Assembly: GCF_022398325.1 (NCBI RefSeq)
Contig: NZ_JAKEVD010000020.1
Location: 39,838-84,257 of the forward strand
Direction of reading: 5' to 3'
DNA: 44,420 bases
Source: Shewanella sp. Isolate13
GTDB lineage: Bacteria; Pseudomonadota; Gammaproteobacteria; Enterobacterales; Shewanellaceae
Shown in pieces: positions 9,231 through 18,337 of the stretch; position 1 is the stretch's first letter, and every line of letters begins with the position of its first letter. Made by a program: the position numbers and the translations under genes. The notes beneath the pieces are model-generated. The model had not been told where the DNA came from and made no database searches. It was given only the letters and a program-made list of their open reading frames with translations.

Positions 9231-10127
9231 ATGGCAATCTCTTACCCACAACAAGTCAGTATCTTTGAAGTCGGCGCCCGTGATGGTCTACAGAACGAAA
9301 AACCTGTCACCACTCAAGATAAAATAGTCTTGATAGAGGACTTAGCGACGGCGGGAGTTAAGCGAATTGAAGCTGCCAGCTTTGTATCGCCTAAATGGGT
9401 CCCCCAGATGGCAGATTCTGGCGATGTGCTCAAAGGATTGGCGCGTAAAGATGGTGTCACCTACAGCGCGCTAACCCCCAATTTAAAAGGCTTGGAACTC
9501 GCACTTGACGCTGGCGCCGATGAAGTGGCTATCTTTGGTTCGGCTTCTGAAAGCTTTAGCCAAAAGAATATTAACTGCTCGATAGAAGAATCCATCGAGC
9601 GCTTTATCCCAGTAATGGAGCTTGCTAAGGCCAGAAATGTGCCTGTGCGAGGTTATGTCTCCTGTACCTTAGGCTGCCCTTATGAAGGTGAGATAAAGTT
9701 AAGCGAAGTGGCTAGAGTGTCTGAATTACTTTACAAAATGGACTGTTATGAGATCTCCCTTGGCGACACCATAGGCGTTGGCACACCGCTTAATGCCCGT
9801 AGAATGGTTGAAGCGGTGGCGAAAGTGGTTCCCGTTGAAAAGCTGGCACTGCATTTTCATGACACCTACGGACAAGCACTAGCCAATATTCTAGCCTGCT
9901 TAGAAACCGGAGTCAGCGTGATCGACTCCTCGGTCGCGGGCCTTGGCGGTTGCCCCTACGCTAAAGGCGCATCGGGAAATTTAGCCACCGAAGACTTAGT
10001 TTACATGTTACACGGACTCGGTATCGAAACCGGTATCGACTTAACTAAACTAGTTAATGCGGGCAATAAGATAAGCAAAGCCCTCGGCCGCCAGTCCGGC
10101 GCTAAAGTTGCCAGAGCGCTTAGTTAA
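9231..10127 (+). CDS. liuE: Hydroxymethylglutaryl-CoA lyase
   Basis: A 298-residue TIM-barrel lyase that cleaves HMG-CoA to acetyl-CoA and acetoacetate, the last step of leucine/isovalerate breakdown. The substrate/metal segment [11 protein letters not shown] is at the N-terminus, the metal-binding [12 protein letters not shown] is near residue 205, and the catalytic-loop cysteine lies in [16 protein letters not shown], which separates it from citramalate synthases. The start ATG directly follows the mini-ORF stop; GGAGGAAAG upstream is a good ribosome-binding site. It is the last gene of the liu run. A heptamer repeat and an inverted repeat separate it from the CoA-transferase genes, which use its product. 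Confidence 0.94.
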   Translation: MAISYPQQVSIFEVGARDGLQNEKPVTTQDKIVLIEDLATAGVKRIEAASFVSPKWVPQMADSGDVLKGLARKDGVTYSALTPNLKGLELALDAGADEVAIFGSASESFSQKNINCSIEESIERFIPVMELAKARNVPVRGYVSCTLGCPYEGEIKLSEVARVSELLYKMDCYEISLGDTIGVGTPLNARRMVEAVAKVVPVEKLALHFHDTYGQALANILACLETGVSVIDSSVAGLGGCPYAKGASGNLATEDLVYMLHGLGIETGIDLTKLVNAGNKISKALGRQSGAKVARALS

Positions 10128-10156
10128 GCGCCATCAACGAATAAGAAATAGAAGCT

Positions 10157-10203
10157 GCTAGGTGCTAGGTGCTAGGTGCTAGGTGCTAGGTGCTAGGTGC
10201 TAG
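10157..10203. repeat. GCTAGGT heptamer tandem repeat (6.7 copies)
   Basis: Six exact copies of GCTAGGT plus a partial seventh (GCTAG) lie 30 bases after the liuE stop. A homogeneous 7-bp array like this is prone to slipped-strand copy-number change. Confidence 0.95.
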
Positions 10204-10234
10204 CATGATTTTAAAACGAAAAAATATAAGCTTG

Positions 10235-10270
10235 TAAACGTAGATGTGATCCCCCTTAGGTCTACGTTTA
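10235..10270 (+). terminator. Inverted repeat between liuE and the CoA-transferase genes
   Basis: Perfect 10-bp arms TAAACGTAGA / TCTACGTTTA are separated by 16 bases. The right arm runs into AATTTCT, a weak T-tract at best. It could be a poor terminator for the liu operon or an operator for the genes at 10330; the sequence alone does not decide. Confidence 0.4.
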
Positions 10271-10329
10271 ATTTCTAGCAGATAGAACGGGCTTAACTCA
10301 CTCCTAACTATAGGAATAAGGAGATAATA

Positions 10330-11046
10330 ATGGCAGGACTGAATAAGGTCGTCACAAGCTATGAAGAGGCCCTCGAAGGTCTAAGCAATGATATGACCGT
10401 CATGGTAGGCGGCTTTGGCTTATGTGGCATCCCCGAAGGCTTAATCGCGCAAATGGTCAAAACGGGTGTCACCGGACTAACCGCTATCTCTAATAATGCT
10501 GGCGTCGATGACTTTGGTTTAGGCCTGCTATTAAAGAGCCGCCAAATCGACACCATGATTGCTTCTTATGTGGGGGAAAATGCCACCTTCGAGCAACAGA
10601 TGTTATCCGGTGAACTTAACGTTATCTTGACCCCACAAGGCACTCTGGCCGAGAAAATTCGCGCAGGTGGTGCTGGCATTCCAGCATTTTTCACCGCAAC
10701 AGGCTATGGCACACCAGTCGCAGAAGGCAAAGAAACTCGTGAAATTGATGGCCGCCACTATGTGTTAGAGCCAGCATTAAAGGCTGACTTTGCCTTAGTT
10801 CGCGCATGGAAAGCCGACACCATGGGTAACTTAGTGTTCCGTAAAACCGCCGCTAATTTTAACCCTATGATGGCAACCGCAGGTAAAATCACTGTCGTAG
10901 AGGCTGAGCATATCGTCGAGCCGGGGGAGCTGGATCCAGATCATATTCACACACCGGGCATTTACGTAAACCGTGTTATTCAAGGCAAGTTTGAAAAACG
11001 TATCGAGCAACGTACAGTTAAACCAAGCTCTGAATCAAAAGCATAA
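10330..11046 (+). CDS. scoA: 3-oxoacid CoA-transferase subunit A
   Basis: The 238-residue alpha subunit of a succinyl-CoA:acetoacetate-type CoA-transferase. The signature [16 protein letters not shown] near residue 28 binds CoA. The segments LTAISNNAG and [15 protein letters not shown] are family-typical. Together with the next gene it would move CoA from succinyl-CoA or acetyl-CoA onto acetoacetate, the product of LiuE. The ribosome-binding site AAGGAG is 7 bases before the ATG. AtoD is an alternative name; substrate cannot be fixed from sequence, but the position behind liuE supports acetoacetate. Confidence 0.9.
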   Translation: MAGLNKVVTSYEEALEGLSNDMTVMVGGFGLCGIPEGLIAQMVKTGVTGLTAISNNAGVDDFGLGLLLKSRQIDTMIASYVGENATFEQQMLSGELNVILTPQGTLAEKIRAGGAGIPAFFTATGYGTPVAEGKETREIDGRHYVLEPALKADFALVRAWKADTMGNLVFRKTAANFNPMMATAGKITVVEAEHIVEPGELDPDHIHTPGIYVNRVIQGKFEKRIEQRTVKPSSESKA

Positions 11047-11058
11047 GGAGGCAGCACT

Positions 11059-11715
11059 ATGGCGTTATCAAGAGAACAACTGGCACAACGTGTTGCCAAA
11101 GAGCTTCAAGATGGCTTTTACGTCAACCTAGGTATTGGCATTCCCACCTTAGTGGCCAACTATATCCCTGAAGGCATGGACGTAATGCTGCAATCTGAAA
11201 ATGGTTTATTGGGCATGGGCGAGTTCCCCACCGAGGAAACCATCGATGCCGATTTAATCAATGCTGGTAAGCAGACAGTTACTGCCGTCGATGGTGCCTC
11301 GTTTTTCTCATCCGCTGAAAGCTTTGCCATGATCCGTGGCGGCCATGTGGACTTAACGGTTCTGGGCGCATTTGAGGTTGATGAGCAGGGCTCTATCGCC
11401 TCGTGGATGATCCCAGGCAAGCTGATTAAAGGCATGGGCGGCGCCATGGACTTGGTTGCTGGCGCTGATAACATAATCGTCACTATGATGCATGCCGATA
11501 AGAAAGGAAACTCTAAGCTATTGCCTAAGTGCGAGCTGCCATTAACTGGCTACGGCTGTATCAAACGGGTACTGACCGATTTAGCCTTTATAGAAATCAA
11601 AGATGGCGCGTTTCATCTATTAGAGCGTGCACCTGGCGTATCGGTAGAAGAGATCGTCTCTAAAACAGCCGGTAAGCTTGTGGTGCCTGAGCATGTGCCA
11701 GAGATGAGCTTTTAA
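11059..11715 (+). CDS. scoB: 3-oxoacid CoA-transferase subunit B
   Basis: The 218-residue beta subunit, carrying the catalytic glutamate in the motif QSENGLLGMG (residues about 45-54) that forms the glutamyl-CoA thioester. The N-terminal VNLGIGIPTLVANYIP and the later GGHVDLTVLGAFEVDEQG are standard for the SCOT beta family. It starts 12 bases after scoA behind an ideal AGGAGG, so the two are co-transcribed and translated in balance. Length matches the family. Confidence 0.92.
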   Translation: MALSREQLAQRVAKELQDGFYVNLGIGIPTLVANYIPEGMDVMLQSENGLLGMGEFPTEETIDADLINAGKQTVTAVDGASFFSSAESFAMIRGGHVDLTVLGAFEVDEQGSIASWMIPGKLIKGMGGAMDLVAGADNIIVTMMHADKKGNSKLLPKCELPLTGYGCIKRVLTDLAFIEIKDGAFHLLERAPGVSVEEIVSKTAGKLVVPEHVPEMSF

Positions 11716-11751
11716 CGAGTAAAAGTAGCGTTAAGCTTATCTTCTCCCAGT

Positions 11752-11772
11752 AGAGCGTCGGTTTGACGCTCT
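11752..11772 (+). terminator. Hairpin after scoB
   Basis: Perfect 8-bp stem AGAGCGTC / GACGCTCT with loop GGTTT, 37 bases after the scoB stop, followed by AATTTAAA. A second, slightly imperfect hairpin (AAAACAC / GTGTTTT arms) follows at 11784-11812. Together they plausibly end the scoAB transcript before the next gene. Confidence 0.5.
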
Positions 11773-11844
11773 AATTTAAAGCTAAAACACGGCTTACTAG
11801 AGGCTGTGTTTTATTGAGGCCTAAGGTTACACATTATCAAGACA

Positions 11845-12885
11845 ATGAATCCGCCATTTTTAACGCAATATCCTTCTGCCCTTTTCTTACCAGAAGCACC
11901 TGAATACAACTTGGCCTGCGACATCATTGATTATCTCGACTTTGACTTCTGGCATCCTCTGACCGAGACCTTAGCGACTGAACATCAGCTTAGCTATTCC
12001 AGTTGCACGCGCGTTGCCGAGGGGGCTAATCCGGTGTTTATTTTTGAAGGGCTGAAAAAATTCGTCCTGAAGTTGGTACCGCCGAACTGGTCTCAACAAG
12101 CCAGGGCGGAACTTGCAGGCCTTAAACTATTAGCCCAAGTTGAACTAAATATTGAGGTACCAAAGCTCATCTGCCATGGCCGTTTTAGAAATTGGGACTA
12201 TATTTTTATGAGCTTTGTTGAGGGCGATAATCTCGCTTCTCTTCTGCCAACGCTAGCGCCACAAGAGATACAGGATATTGCGTTTCAGTTAGGCGGTTTC
12301 TGTCAGGCGCTACACCGGCTCCCCGTTTCCACAGCCTCGGGGGCGATCACAGAGGAAGCTACAGCGCTCACCTTAGACTGGCCGCTCTTTTTGCAAACGC
12401 AGCGCGATAATATTTACCAAAAACGACAACAACAAGGTTTAGTTGAGCCATTCTTATCTGACTTAGAACCTTACTTAAATAACATTAATATCCAATGCAA
12501 ACAGGGCCCAGCTCATTTCATTCATACCGACCTGCATCCTGCAAATCTGCTAGTAAAACGCACGAGAGATGGAGTTCGGCTTAGCGGAGTAATCGACTTT
12601 GGTGACGCTATTATTTGCCCCGATCCCGTATTTGAGTTCACATCACCGGGTCTGTTATTGGCGCTAGGCGATAAAGAGGTATTCACTCACTTCTTAGATG
12701 GCTATGGCTTTGATTATAACGATACACAAAGCTTGGTAGAGCAGTGTATGGCGTTATCATTACTGCGCCATACGGGTGAACTCAGCTACATACTCAATAC
12801 GGTTCCCCATGCCAATATGGCTAAGGGATGGAAGCAAGCTGAGCAGTACCTTTTCCCTCTTCGGTGCAAGGCTACCGGAGACTAG
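11845..12885 (+). CDS. APH-family phosphotransferase (aminoglycoside/choline kinase-like)
   Basis: A 346-residue protein with an APH kinase fold. An N-lobe lysine is suggested by FVLKLVPPN (about 73-81). The catalytic loop is HTDLHPANLLV (His227, Asp229, Asn234), and the metal-binding aspartate is in VIDFGDAI (Asp251). This pattern is shared by aminoglycoside kinases, fructosamine/homoserine kinases and many housekeeping small-molecule kinases. I cannot name the substrate. There is no resistance-gene context or transfer signal, so I would not call it an antibiotic-resistance gene. It lies alone after the scoAB terminators. Confidence 0.82.
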   Translation: MNPPFLTQYPSALFLPEAPEYNLACDIIDYLDFDFWHPLTETLATEHQLSYSSCTRVAEGANPVFIFEGLKKFVLKLVPPNWSQQARAELAGLKLLAQVELNIEVPKLICHGRFRNWDYIFMSFVEGDNLASLLPTLAPQEIQDIAFQLGGFCQALHRLPVSTASGAITEEATALTLDWPLFLQTQRDNIYQKRQQQGLVEPFLSDLEPYLNNINIQCKQGPAHFIHTDLHPANLLVKRTRDGVRLSGVIDFGDAIICPDPVFEFTSPGLLLALGDKEVFTHFLDGYGFDYNDTQSLVEQCMALSLLRHTGELSYILNTVPHANMAKGWKQAEQYLFPLRCKATGD

Positions 12886-13505
12886 CTAAAAAACGCCAGA
12901 TAGGTATCACGTTTTGTAGGGTAGGAATAATACTGAAACCTTCTACAAGCTTCAAAGCAGAGAAAGTCGAACTGTCGGGGATACCTGTCCTTTAAAACTT
13001 CAAAAAGTACGAGCAAGAGTAAAGCGATTGCATGAGCTTCACAGAGCTAGCCCCCATCTTTCTATATGTAACTTTTTACATGCAAGTAAGATGCTTAAGA
13101 ATGCCTTATCCAGCTTCCCCCCAACTCTATCGTTAACCTTCAGCTTCAATCATTCTATTAAACTACAACTCAAGCACTTTACTGCCCAAAAGGGTGTACT
13201 TTTGGCCGTTCAACTAACTTATCTCTGACTAAGGTTAGTTACTTTGCATAGATAATTAAGCTCTTTACTCCTACCAATATACGCGACTGCACCTGCGAAA
13301 CCTTTTAATAAAGAAATGGGGTGACTGCTACCACTGGAGGCTGAAATGCCAATAGCAAATACTGGTTTATGGGCTAAAGGTAAACCGTTAGCAGAGCCGT
13401 CTCCACAACAAAAAAATTCCGGGAAGTTTCTAACCTCCCGGAATCTTATCTCATCACGGAACGGGTCACAAAAAGTTGTCACCGACTTGCAGCAACACTA
13501 AAAGC
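12886..13505. other. Intergenic region between the APH-like gene and nrfA
   Basis: About 620 bp between converging genes. It contains the nrfA terminator at 13411-13444 and a short inverted repeat AACTAAC/GTTAGTT (13212-13240). The short ORFs here (about 66 and 87 codons) lack ribosome-binding sites and protein-like composition. I see no other feature. Confidence 0.6.
13411..13444 (-). terminator. Rho-independent terminator of nrfA
   Basis: On the minus strand a perfect 9-bp stem ATTCCGGGA / TCCCGGAAT is followed directly by a run of T's (AAAAAA on plus at 13411-13416). It lies about 60 bases after the nrfA stop. Confidence 0.9.
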
Positions 13506-14891
13506 CTATTCACCGCCATTGGCTGCCTTATAGTCTGCTTCCCACTTAGGCACGACTTTCTCTATAAAGATCGCTTTATCTGCATTCATTTTCTCCATGT
13601 CCATTCCTAAGACAGCTTGGGCTTTGGCCTCGGTAGAAATATCTGGAATAGCGACAGCCGTTTTAACGCCTTGAGTGGCTAATACTTTTGCAAGCTTATC
13701 CCGCGCTTCTGCAGTTTTAGTTAATGACGTCTCTAAAATACGAAGTCCCTCTTCAGGTGCGTGAGCTGCAATACCATGGGATGCAATGGCAAAATCCCAA
13801 CGCCACTGAGCGTGACGAATGTCCGTTAACGCCGCGGTCATTTGCTGCTCTGTCGCTCCCGCTTTCCAGGCTGCGTCGGCTTCGAAGTGAGCTTTCACCA
13901 ATTCAGCTTCAGCCTTTAACTTGAGCGTATTAATCTTGTCTTTATTTGCCTGCACTAGACCTTGCAACTGCTCTTTGGTCTGTTCGTGACAGGTTGCACA
14001 GGTAAACTCAAATTTATCAAACGGATTACCAACATTATGGTCAGTGTATTCCTTACCCTCAGCATTGGTTACCCGTGGCATATGACAATCGGTACATGAA
14101 ACCCCCATGTCGCCATGCATGCCCAATGCTGTCGTTTCATATCCCGGATGCTGAGCTTTTAACATCGGCGCTTTTGATAATTGGTGGGTCCAGTCTTTAA
14201 ACTTCAGCTTGTCATAGTAAGCTTCCATCTCTTCGACTGAGGTACCGTTATCCCAAGGAAATTTAACCCAGTTTGGATGTTCGGCAGTTTTTTCAAAGTA
14301 GTACTCCACGTGACACTGGCCACACACCATATTTTGCTTTTCGCTCTTTTCTGCCTTATCAAATGGTGTACCTATTGCTGCAAAGGCCCGCTCGGCAAAT
14401 GGCCGTGCAACTCTTAGCTTTGGCGTGCCGGGTTTATGACAATCTGCACAACCGATGACATTAACGATTTCAGGGCCACCTTTAGCCCACTTGCCATTAA
14501 AATACTCCCCTTCACCTTGCCCCTCGATAACACGCGGCACATCAGGACTCTTACAACTCCAGCAAGCCATAGGCATAGGCCCTTCATCTTCTTTCATTGG
14601 CGCGCCTGTTCGCAGTGTGGTTCTCACATCGGTAATCGCATACTGATGCCCTCTTGGGGCGTTGTAATCTTTAGAAAACCCGTATCCTGCCCACAGGATA
14701 ACTAAGTTCGGATCGGCGGATAATGCATCGGTAACCTCTTTACTCTCAGCTGTTTTTTGCCAGCTTTGATATTGCTTAGGAAAGCGCTTCTCATACTGGG
14801 CATTATCTGCTGGATTCGATTTTGCCACGGCAGCGCTACTAAAAATGCTGATACAGACGCCAGCTATCAAAGGGATAGTGCATGATTTCAT
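13506..14891 (-). CDS. nrfA: Periplasmic ammonia-forming nitrite reductase, cytochrome c552
   Basis: The 461-residue pentaheme enzyme reduces nitrite to ammonium with six electrons in the periplasm. An N-terminal signal peptide ends near SSAAVA. The catalytic heme has the NrfA-specific CWSCK motif (lysine ligand), followed by four ordinary sites CADCH, CGQCH, CTDCH and CATCH. The segment after CGQCH (VEYYFEKT) and [18 protein letters not shown] contain residues that line the active site and calcium site in the family. Length is normal. It stands alone, without nrfBCD; in Shewanella NrfA is known to receive electrons through CymA, encoded elsewhere. I found no confident FNR or CRP box in the 230-bp upstream gap. 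Confidence 0.96.
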   Translation of the reverse strand: MKSCTIPLIAGVCISIFSSAAVAKSNPADNAQYEKRFPKQYQSWQKTAESKEVTDALSADPNLVILWAGYGFSKDYNAPRGHQYAITDVRTTLRTGAPMKEDEGPMPMACWSCKSPDVPRVIEGQGEGEYFNGKWAKGGPEIVNVIGCADCHKPGTPKLRVARPFAERAFAAIGTPFDKAEKSEKQNMVCGQCHVEYYFEKTAEHPNWVKFPWDNGTSVEEMEAYYDKLKFKDWTHQLSKAPMLKAQHPGYETTALGMHGDMGVSCTDCHMPRVTNAEGKEYTDHNVGNPFDKFEFTCATCHEQTKEQLQGLVQANKDKINTLKLKAEAELVKAHFEADAAWKAGATEQQMTAALTDIRHAQWRWDFAIASHGIAAHAPEEGLRILETSLTKTAEARDKLAKVLATQGVKTAVAIPDISTEAKAQAVLGMDMEKMNADKAIFIEKVVPKWEADYKAANGGE

Positions 14892-15225
14892 AGGTTATCC
14901 ATCCATTATGTGAGGGTATTTAGATATATGAAATGTAGTCGCTAAAACCACGTTGTCAAAAGCTAGCGCAATTTAGTTTTCTTTTATTTTCAAAGGGGAT
15001 TTTGCAAATGAATGTAATAATTGCAGCGGCTAAAAATGGGGAGCTCTGCCACTGATATTCACGGCTTACATTAGCGGTATCTGTCACCTGCCCCAGCCCC
15101 TGAATTTAGGCTTACCACCCTTGAAATTTAATCGGCGAACTCTACTAGTATTAGTAGTAGAGATAAGTCACCGTCGGTTTAGCAAGGGCGGAGTGAATTC
15201 AAATAACTCTGCAAAGGGGGCAAGG

Positions 15226-15663
15226 TTGAAAATTGATATCTCTGGCAAACAAACCATTTCCGTGTTTCAGTTAACCGCGGTGTTTAGTATGTTGTTTGCT
15301 TTGGTGGGATTTAGTTATAACGTCTGGCGCATGGAGATCACCGAATACAACAGCAATGTACGTTCGGCAAGTTTTGAGCTGCTTTTGCAGCTATCTGAAC
15401 TCGAATCGATTGTATACGCCGCACACTATGATAAAGATGTGATTCTAGGCAACCCACGTAAAGGCTGGGTGAAGGTCAATTTAATTGCCGACTTAAGCAT
15501 GATAACCGAACCGGAACTCAGTGTGGCAGCAGAGGAGCTGAAACTAAGCTGGCAATCAAATTGGGAGTTGCTCCCTCATGATGAGGCCAGCGCACAAGCG
15601 GTAGTGACTGAAATTGATGATACTCGCGCCCAAGTGCGTCAGCTACTTAAGCAACTAGATTGA
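15226..15663 (+). CDS. Small single-pass membrane protein of unknown function
   Basis: About 145 residues, not recognised. An N-terminal hydrophobic helix (SVFQLTAVFSMLFALVGFSYNVW) is followed by a mostly helical soluble region rich in Glu and Leu (SFELLLQLSELESIV, VAAEELKLSWQ, TRAQVRQLLKQL). Start choice is uncertain: the frame is open from a TTG at 15121 and also offers a GTG at 15193. I prefer the TTG at 15226 because GGGGG and AAGG precede it and the product then starts just before the membrane helix. It is divergent from nrfA and lies between respiration genes, but nothing visible ties it to them. Confidence 0.6.
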   Translation: MKIDISGKQTISVFQLTAVFSMLFALVGFSYNVWRMEITEYNSNVRSASFELLLQLSELESIVYAAHYDKDVILGNPRKGWVKVNLIADLSMITEPELSVAAEELKLSWQSNWELLPHDEASAQAVVTEIDDTRAQVRQLLKQLD

Positions 15664-15746
15664 GCCAGTGCTTTTGCTAGCTCAACCTAGACTAACTTAG
15701 GTTTTATTTCCTAAGGCGGGCTTAATCTCTGTCCCGTCAGCGGGTC

Positions 15747-16094
15747 TTAGTTAACCGCCGCAACAAAGGCAATTTCAACCAAATAAGCAGGGTCTGCAAG
15801 CTCTACTTTCAAACAAGCACGGCTTGGAGCACAACCTTCTGGCAACCAGACCTGCCATGCCTGATTAAAGGCTGCCACGTTTGCGAAATCAGTAACATAA
15901 ATAGTCACCGATAGTAGGCGTGACTTATCGCTGCCCACACTGGCTAAGGTCGCTTCTGCCTGCTCAAAAATTTGTGCAGTCTGGCTTTGCATATCACCCT
16001 CTACATCGGCAGCAATCTCAACAAAATGCGCGATGTTGTTAAACACTGTTGCATCGGACCAATTTGCACATGGGTTAACGCGTTGAATATCCAT
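15747..16094 (-). CDS. RidA/YjgF/UK114-family protein (YoaB-like)
   Basis: A 115-residue trimer-forming RidA superfamily protein. The C-terminal block APSRACLKVELADPAYLVEIAFVAAV contains the conserved arginine (SRAC) and the glutamate of the LVEIAFVA strand used in the ligand pocket. RidA proteins deaminate reactive enamine/imine intermediates; this sub-branch is less well characterised, so I call only the family. It is a single gene on the minus strand. Confidence 0.88.
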   Translation of the reverse strand: MDIQRVNPCANWSDATVFNNIAHFVEIAADVEGDMQSQTAQIFEQAEATLASVGSDKSRLLSVTIYVTDFANVAAFNQAWQVWLPEGCAPSRACLKVELADPAYLVEIAFVAAVN

Positions 16095-16268
16095 TTTAAA
16101 CCTTAAAAACTCATCGAAATAAGAGGCAGATTTTAGCAGAAATAGATTATTTACCTAGCTATATCGCAAAGAGAACGCCAATTTGCCATGCCGCGCACAT
16201 AGCCCAATATGCTTTGATGCTAAAATTCAATTCTTGTGTGTTTTACTTTTAATTTTTAAGTTACCGAC

Positions 16269-16760
16269 ATGACTCTTAGACGCTCTTTAGGCCAACAATG
16301 GAGCAAATCCATTCTAGCCAACCGCTTAGCATTAACTTTAAAAAAGTCAGACAAAGTACAGCAGTTATTTGGTGGTGCCACTTCACTAGCGACAGTCACC
16401 AATACCATTGCTGCACTGGTATTTGCTGAGGGCGAACCGGTTTGGCTACCGCCAATGGAGAGTAGCGAGCAGACGCCGCTCGAGCATGAGCTTGCCCTGC
16501 ACTGCTTGTTCGCCGCTAGCCGTCTGCTGTTTGTCAAAGAGATTGAGCAAGGTGAGCTAGGACAGGCAGAACATTTAGTGCTAACCATTGCCTATCAATG
16601 GAGTCAGTCACTCATTAATACCCCAACCCACACCTCCGAACAGACACTCAGCAGCGATGCCCAGCGCCTCTGCCAACTATTGCAGACGATCAATACTCAG
16701 CTAGAGAAGGTTCGCAGTGAAAAACGTCACTCCAGTCGCAATATGGGCAGTCATTTTTAA
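16269..16760 (+). CDS. Conserved-looking helical protein of unknown function beside dms
   Basis: A 163-residue cytoplasmic protein without signal peptide, membrane helix or recognisable motif. It is predicted mostly alpha-helical with a basic start (MTLRRSLGQQWSKSILANRLALTLKKSD) and a Lys/Arg/Ser-rich end. Codon composition matches its neighbours, and a strong terminator follows its stop by about 25 bases, so I regard it as a real gene. It converges on dmsG and shares that terminator. No ribosome-binding site is evident before the ATG. I cannot assign a function. Confidence 0.7.
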   Translation: MTLRRSLGQQWSKSILANRLALTLKKSDKVQQLFGGATSLATVTNTIAALVFAEGEPVWLPPMESSEQTPLEHELALHCLFAASRLLFVKEIEQGELGQAEHLVLTIAYQWSQSLINTPTHTSEQTLSSDAQRLCQLLQTINTQLEKVRSEKRHSSRNMGSHF

Positions 16761-16781
16761 ATATGACTCAAGGTTGAACTG

Positions 16782-16818
16782 AAAAAAAAAGCCCGCAAAT
16801 AGCGGGCTTTTTATTATT
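16782..16818. terminator. Bidirectional terminator between the unknown gene and the dms operon
   Basis: A 10-bp stem AAAAGCCCGC / GCGGGCTTTT (16787-16796 and 16802-16811) is flanked by a run of nine A's on the left and TTTTTATTATTTT on the right. It can stop transcription from both convergent units. Confidence 0.92.
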
Positions 16819-16844
16819 TTAGACTTCACATCAGCACTAACGTA

Positions 16845-17555
16845 TTAGCGGAATAAACGTTTATCCACTGGTAACACTTGGAAATCTTGCTGCAGTTGCA
16901 ATAAGAAGTCAGTGGTTAACAAGGCAAAGCCGCGATAAAAATCCGTCTTGGCATGCTCATTCGCTAATTGGCAGCAGCGCATTGCCCAAGGCAACAGGTG
17001 CTGCTGCAACAGCACTTGAGTAAAGCGGATCAAAGCTTGGTTGTCTGTTTCGCTCTGCAAGCGACCAAATGTTTGATCGAGTACAGCAAAAAACAGACCT
17101 ATATGGTCAATGGGTTGCTTATAATCGAGTTGTAACTCAACGCCATGAGCCCGATAAAAATCCATCAGTTCAACCGTGGTTCTATCGTTAATTAACTGCT
17201 CTTCACACAGGTAAACTGAGCCTTGCGGCACAGCTGTCGGTTCGCCAGGTCCAAAGAAAAGTTGGCCGTAATCCAGCTTTAAGGTAATTAATGCCTTCTC
17301 TGCATCCGCTGCACCCGCCTCGCTCGACCATTGCTGTAAAAAATCTCCCAGCATTCGGCGACCAGCGCTATTTTGCTCGCGGCCGCCAAACTCAGGCCAG
17401 CTGCCAGCAACATCACACTCTTTTAAGCCGTTGATAAAGTCGGCCTCAGGATAACGAATAAGGCAATGATGCAATATTCGCGCTACCCCTTGGTACTCGA
17501 CAAAGTCCACTGCTGCGATAGATGAATGACTTAACGACTCAGATTTTGAAGACAT
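16845..17555 (-). CDS. dmsG: TorD/DmsD-family redox enzyme maturation chaperone
   Basis: A 236-residue all-helical protein resembling TorD/DmsD chaperones, which bind the Tat signal peptide of a molybdoenzyme and guide cofactor insertion. The family's hallmark sits around residues 110-130: LKLDYGQLFFGPGEPTAVPQGSVYL, that is, the Y-x-x-L-F-x-G-P pattern followed by P-x-x-S-V-Y. A later DHIGLFFAVLDQTF matches the second conserved helix with its D-H-I-x-x-x motif. It is the last gene of the operon, 102 bp beyond dmsB, and its likely client is DmsA. The name follows the dmsEFABG order described for Shewanella. Confidence 0.88.
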   Translation of the reverse strand: MSSKSESLSHSSIAAVDFVEYQGVARILHHCLIRYPEADFINGLKECDVAGSWPEFGGREQNSAGRRMLGDFLQQWSSEAGAADAEKALITLKLDYGQLFFGPGEPTAVPQGSVYLCEEQLINDRTTVELMDFYRAHGVELQLDYKQPIDHIGLFFAVLDQTFGRLQSETDNQALIRFTQVLLQQHLLPWAMRCCQLANEHAKTDFYRGFALLTTDFLLQLQQDFQVLPVDKRLFR

Positions 17556-17657
17556 AATTTACCTTACAAGTTAAGCGGGCCATACAACCCGCAGCGCTTG
17601 TGATCCTTAAATACTAATGCATTGATAGCTAACTAATACCTGAACTTATAACCGAAG

Positions 17658-18323
17658 TTATACTTCAGTTGGGTTTAGGATATCGCCGCCTTGTCCACCA
17701 TTCACGTTAGCCTTAATGATAAGGTTCGGTGAAGTAATAGACTCAGGTGGTAATGGTGCGATATGACCATCGCCGTTACCGTACTTAGCGCGTAGGTTAT
17801 CCATAGTGTCAAAGTCTAGTGCACGTAGTGGGCAAGACTCAACACACACAGGCTTACGGCCTTCTGCGATACGCTCGAAACAACCATCACACTTGGTCAT
17901 CACTTTACGTTCACGGTCAATTTGTGGCGCATCGTATGGACATGCACGAGCACAGCTCTCACAGCCGATACATAGGTCTTGTGCAACATGTACTAGGCCA
18001 TCTTCGCGGCGTTTATGCATTGCACCTGTTGGACACGCTTTAACACACACAGGCTCTGAACAATGGTTACAGCCAATTGACATATAGTAAGCAAATACAC
18101 TTTGCTCGAAACAGCCATTTTGGCCTTCAGTCCACTGCCCACCACCGTATTCGTATACACGACGCCAAGTCACGCCATTTAGCGCAGGAACACCATTTTG
18201 CTCTGGGTTGGTGTTGTTACGGATCTCGTTACCTTGACGGTCTTTACAAGATACATGACATGCTTTACAGCCAGTACACTTAGTGCTGTCGACGTAAAAA
18301 CCGTATTGAGTTGCTTCAGTCAT
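17658..18323 (-). CDS. dmsB: DMSO reductase iron-sulfur subunit DmsB
   Basis: A 221-residue ferredoxin-type subunit with four [4Fe-4S] cysteine groups: CTGCKACHVSC (Cys16-26), CNHCSEPVCVKACP (Cys85-97), CIGCESCARACP (Cys118-128) and CDGCFERIAEGRKPVCVESCP (Cys145-164). It relays electrons to the molybdenum cofactor of DmsA. It has no signal peptide, so it must cross the inner membrane with DmsA by the Tat system. No DmsC-type membrane anchor follows, as expected for the extracellular Shewanella enzyme fed by DmsE/DmsF. It starts 15 bases downstream of the dmsA stop. Confidence 0.95.
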   Translation of the reverse strand: MTEATQYGFYVDSTKCTGCKACHVSCKDRQGNEIRNNTNPEQNGVPALNGVTWRRVYEYGGGQWTEGQNGCFEQSVFAYYMSIGCNHCSEPVCVKACPTGAMHKRREDGLVHVAQDLCIGCESCARACPYDAPQIDRERKVMTKCDGCFERIAEGRKPVCVESCPLRALDFDTMDNLRAKYGNGDGHIAPLPPESITSPNLIIKANVNGGQGGDILNPTEV

Positions 18324-18337
18324 AATTAACTACTCTC

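Noticed and set aside
11845..12885. Antibiotic-resistance kinase
   Set aside because: APH-fold motifs are shared by many metabolic kinases, and there is no mobile element or resistance context.
13219..13482. 87-codon minus-strand ORF after nrfA
   Set aside because: It runs through the nrfA terminator hairpin, has no ribosome-binding site and no recognisable features.
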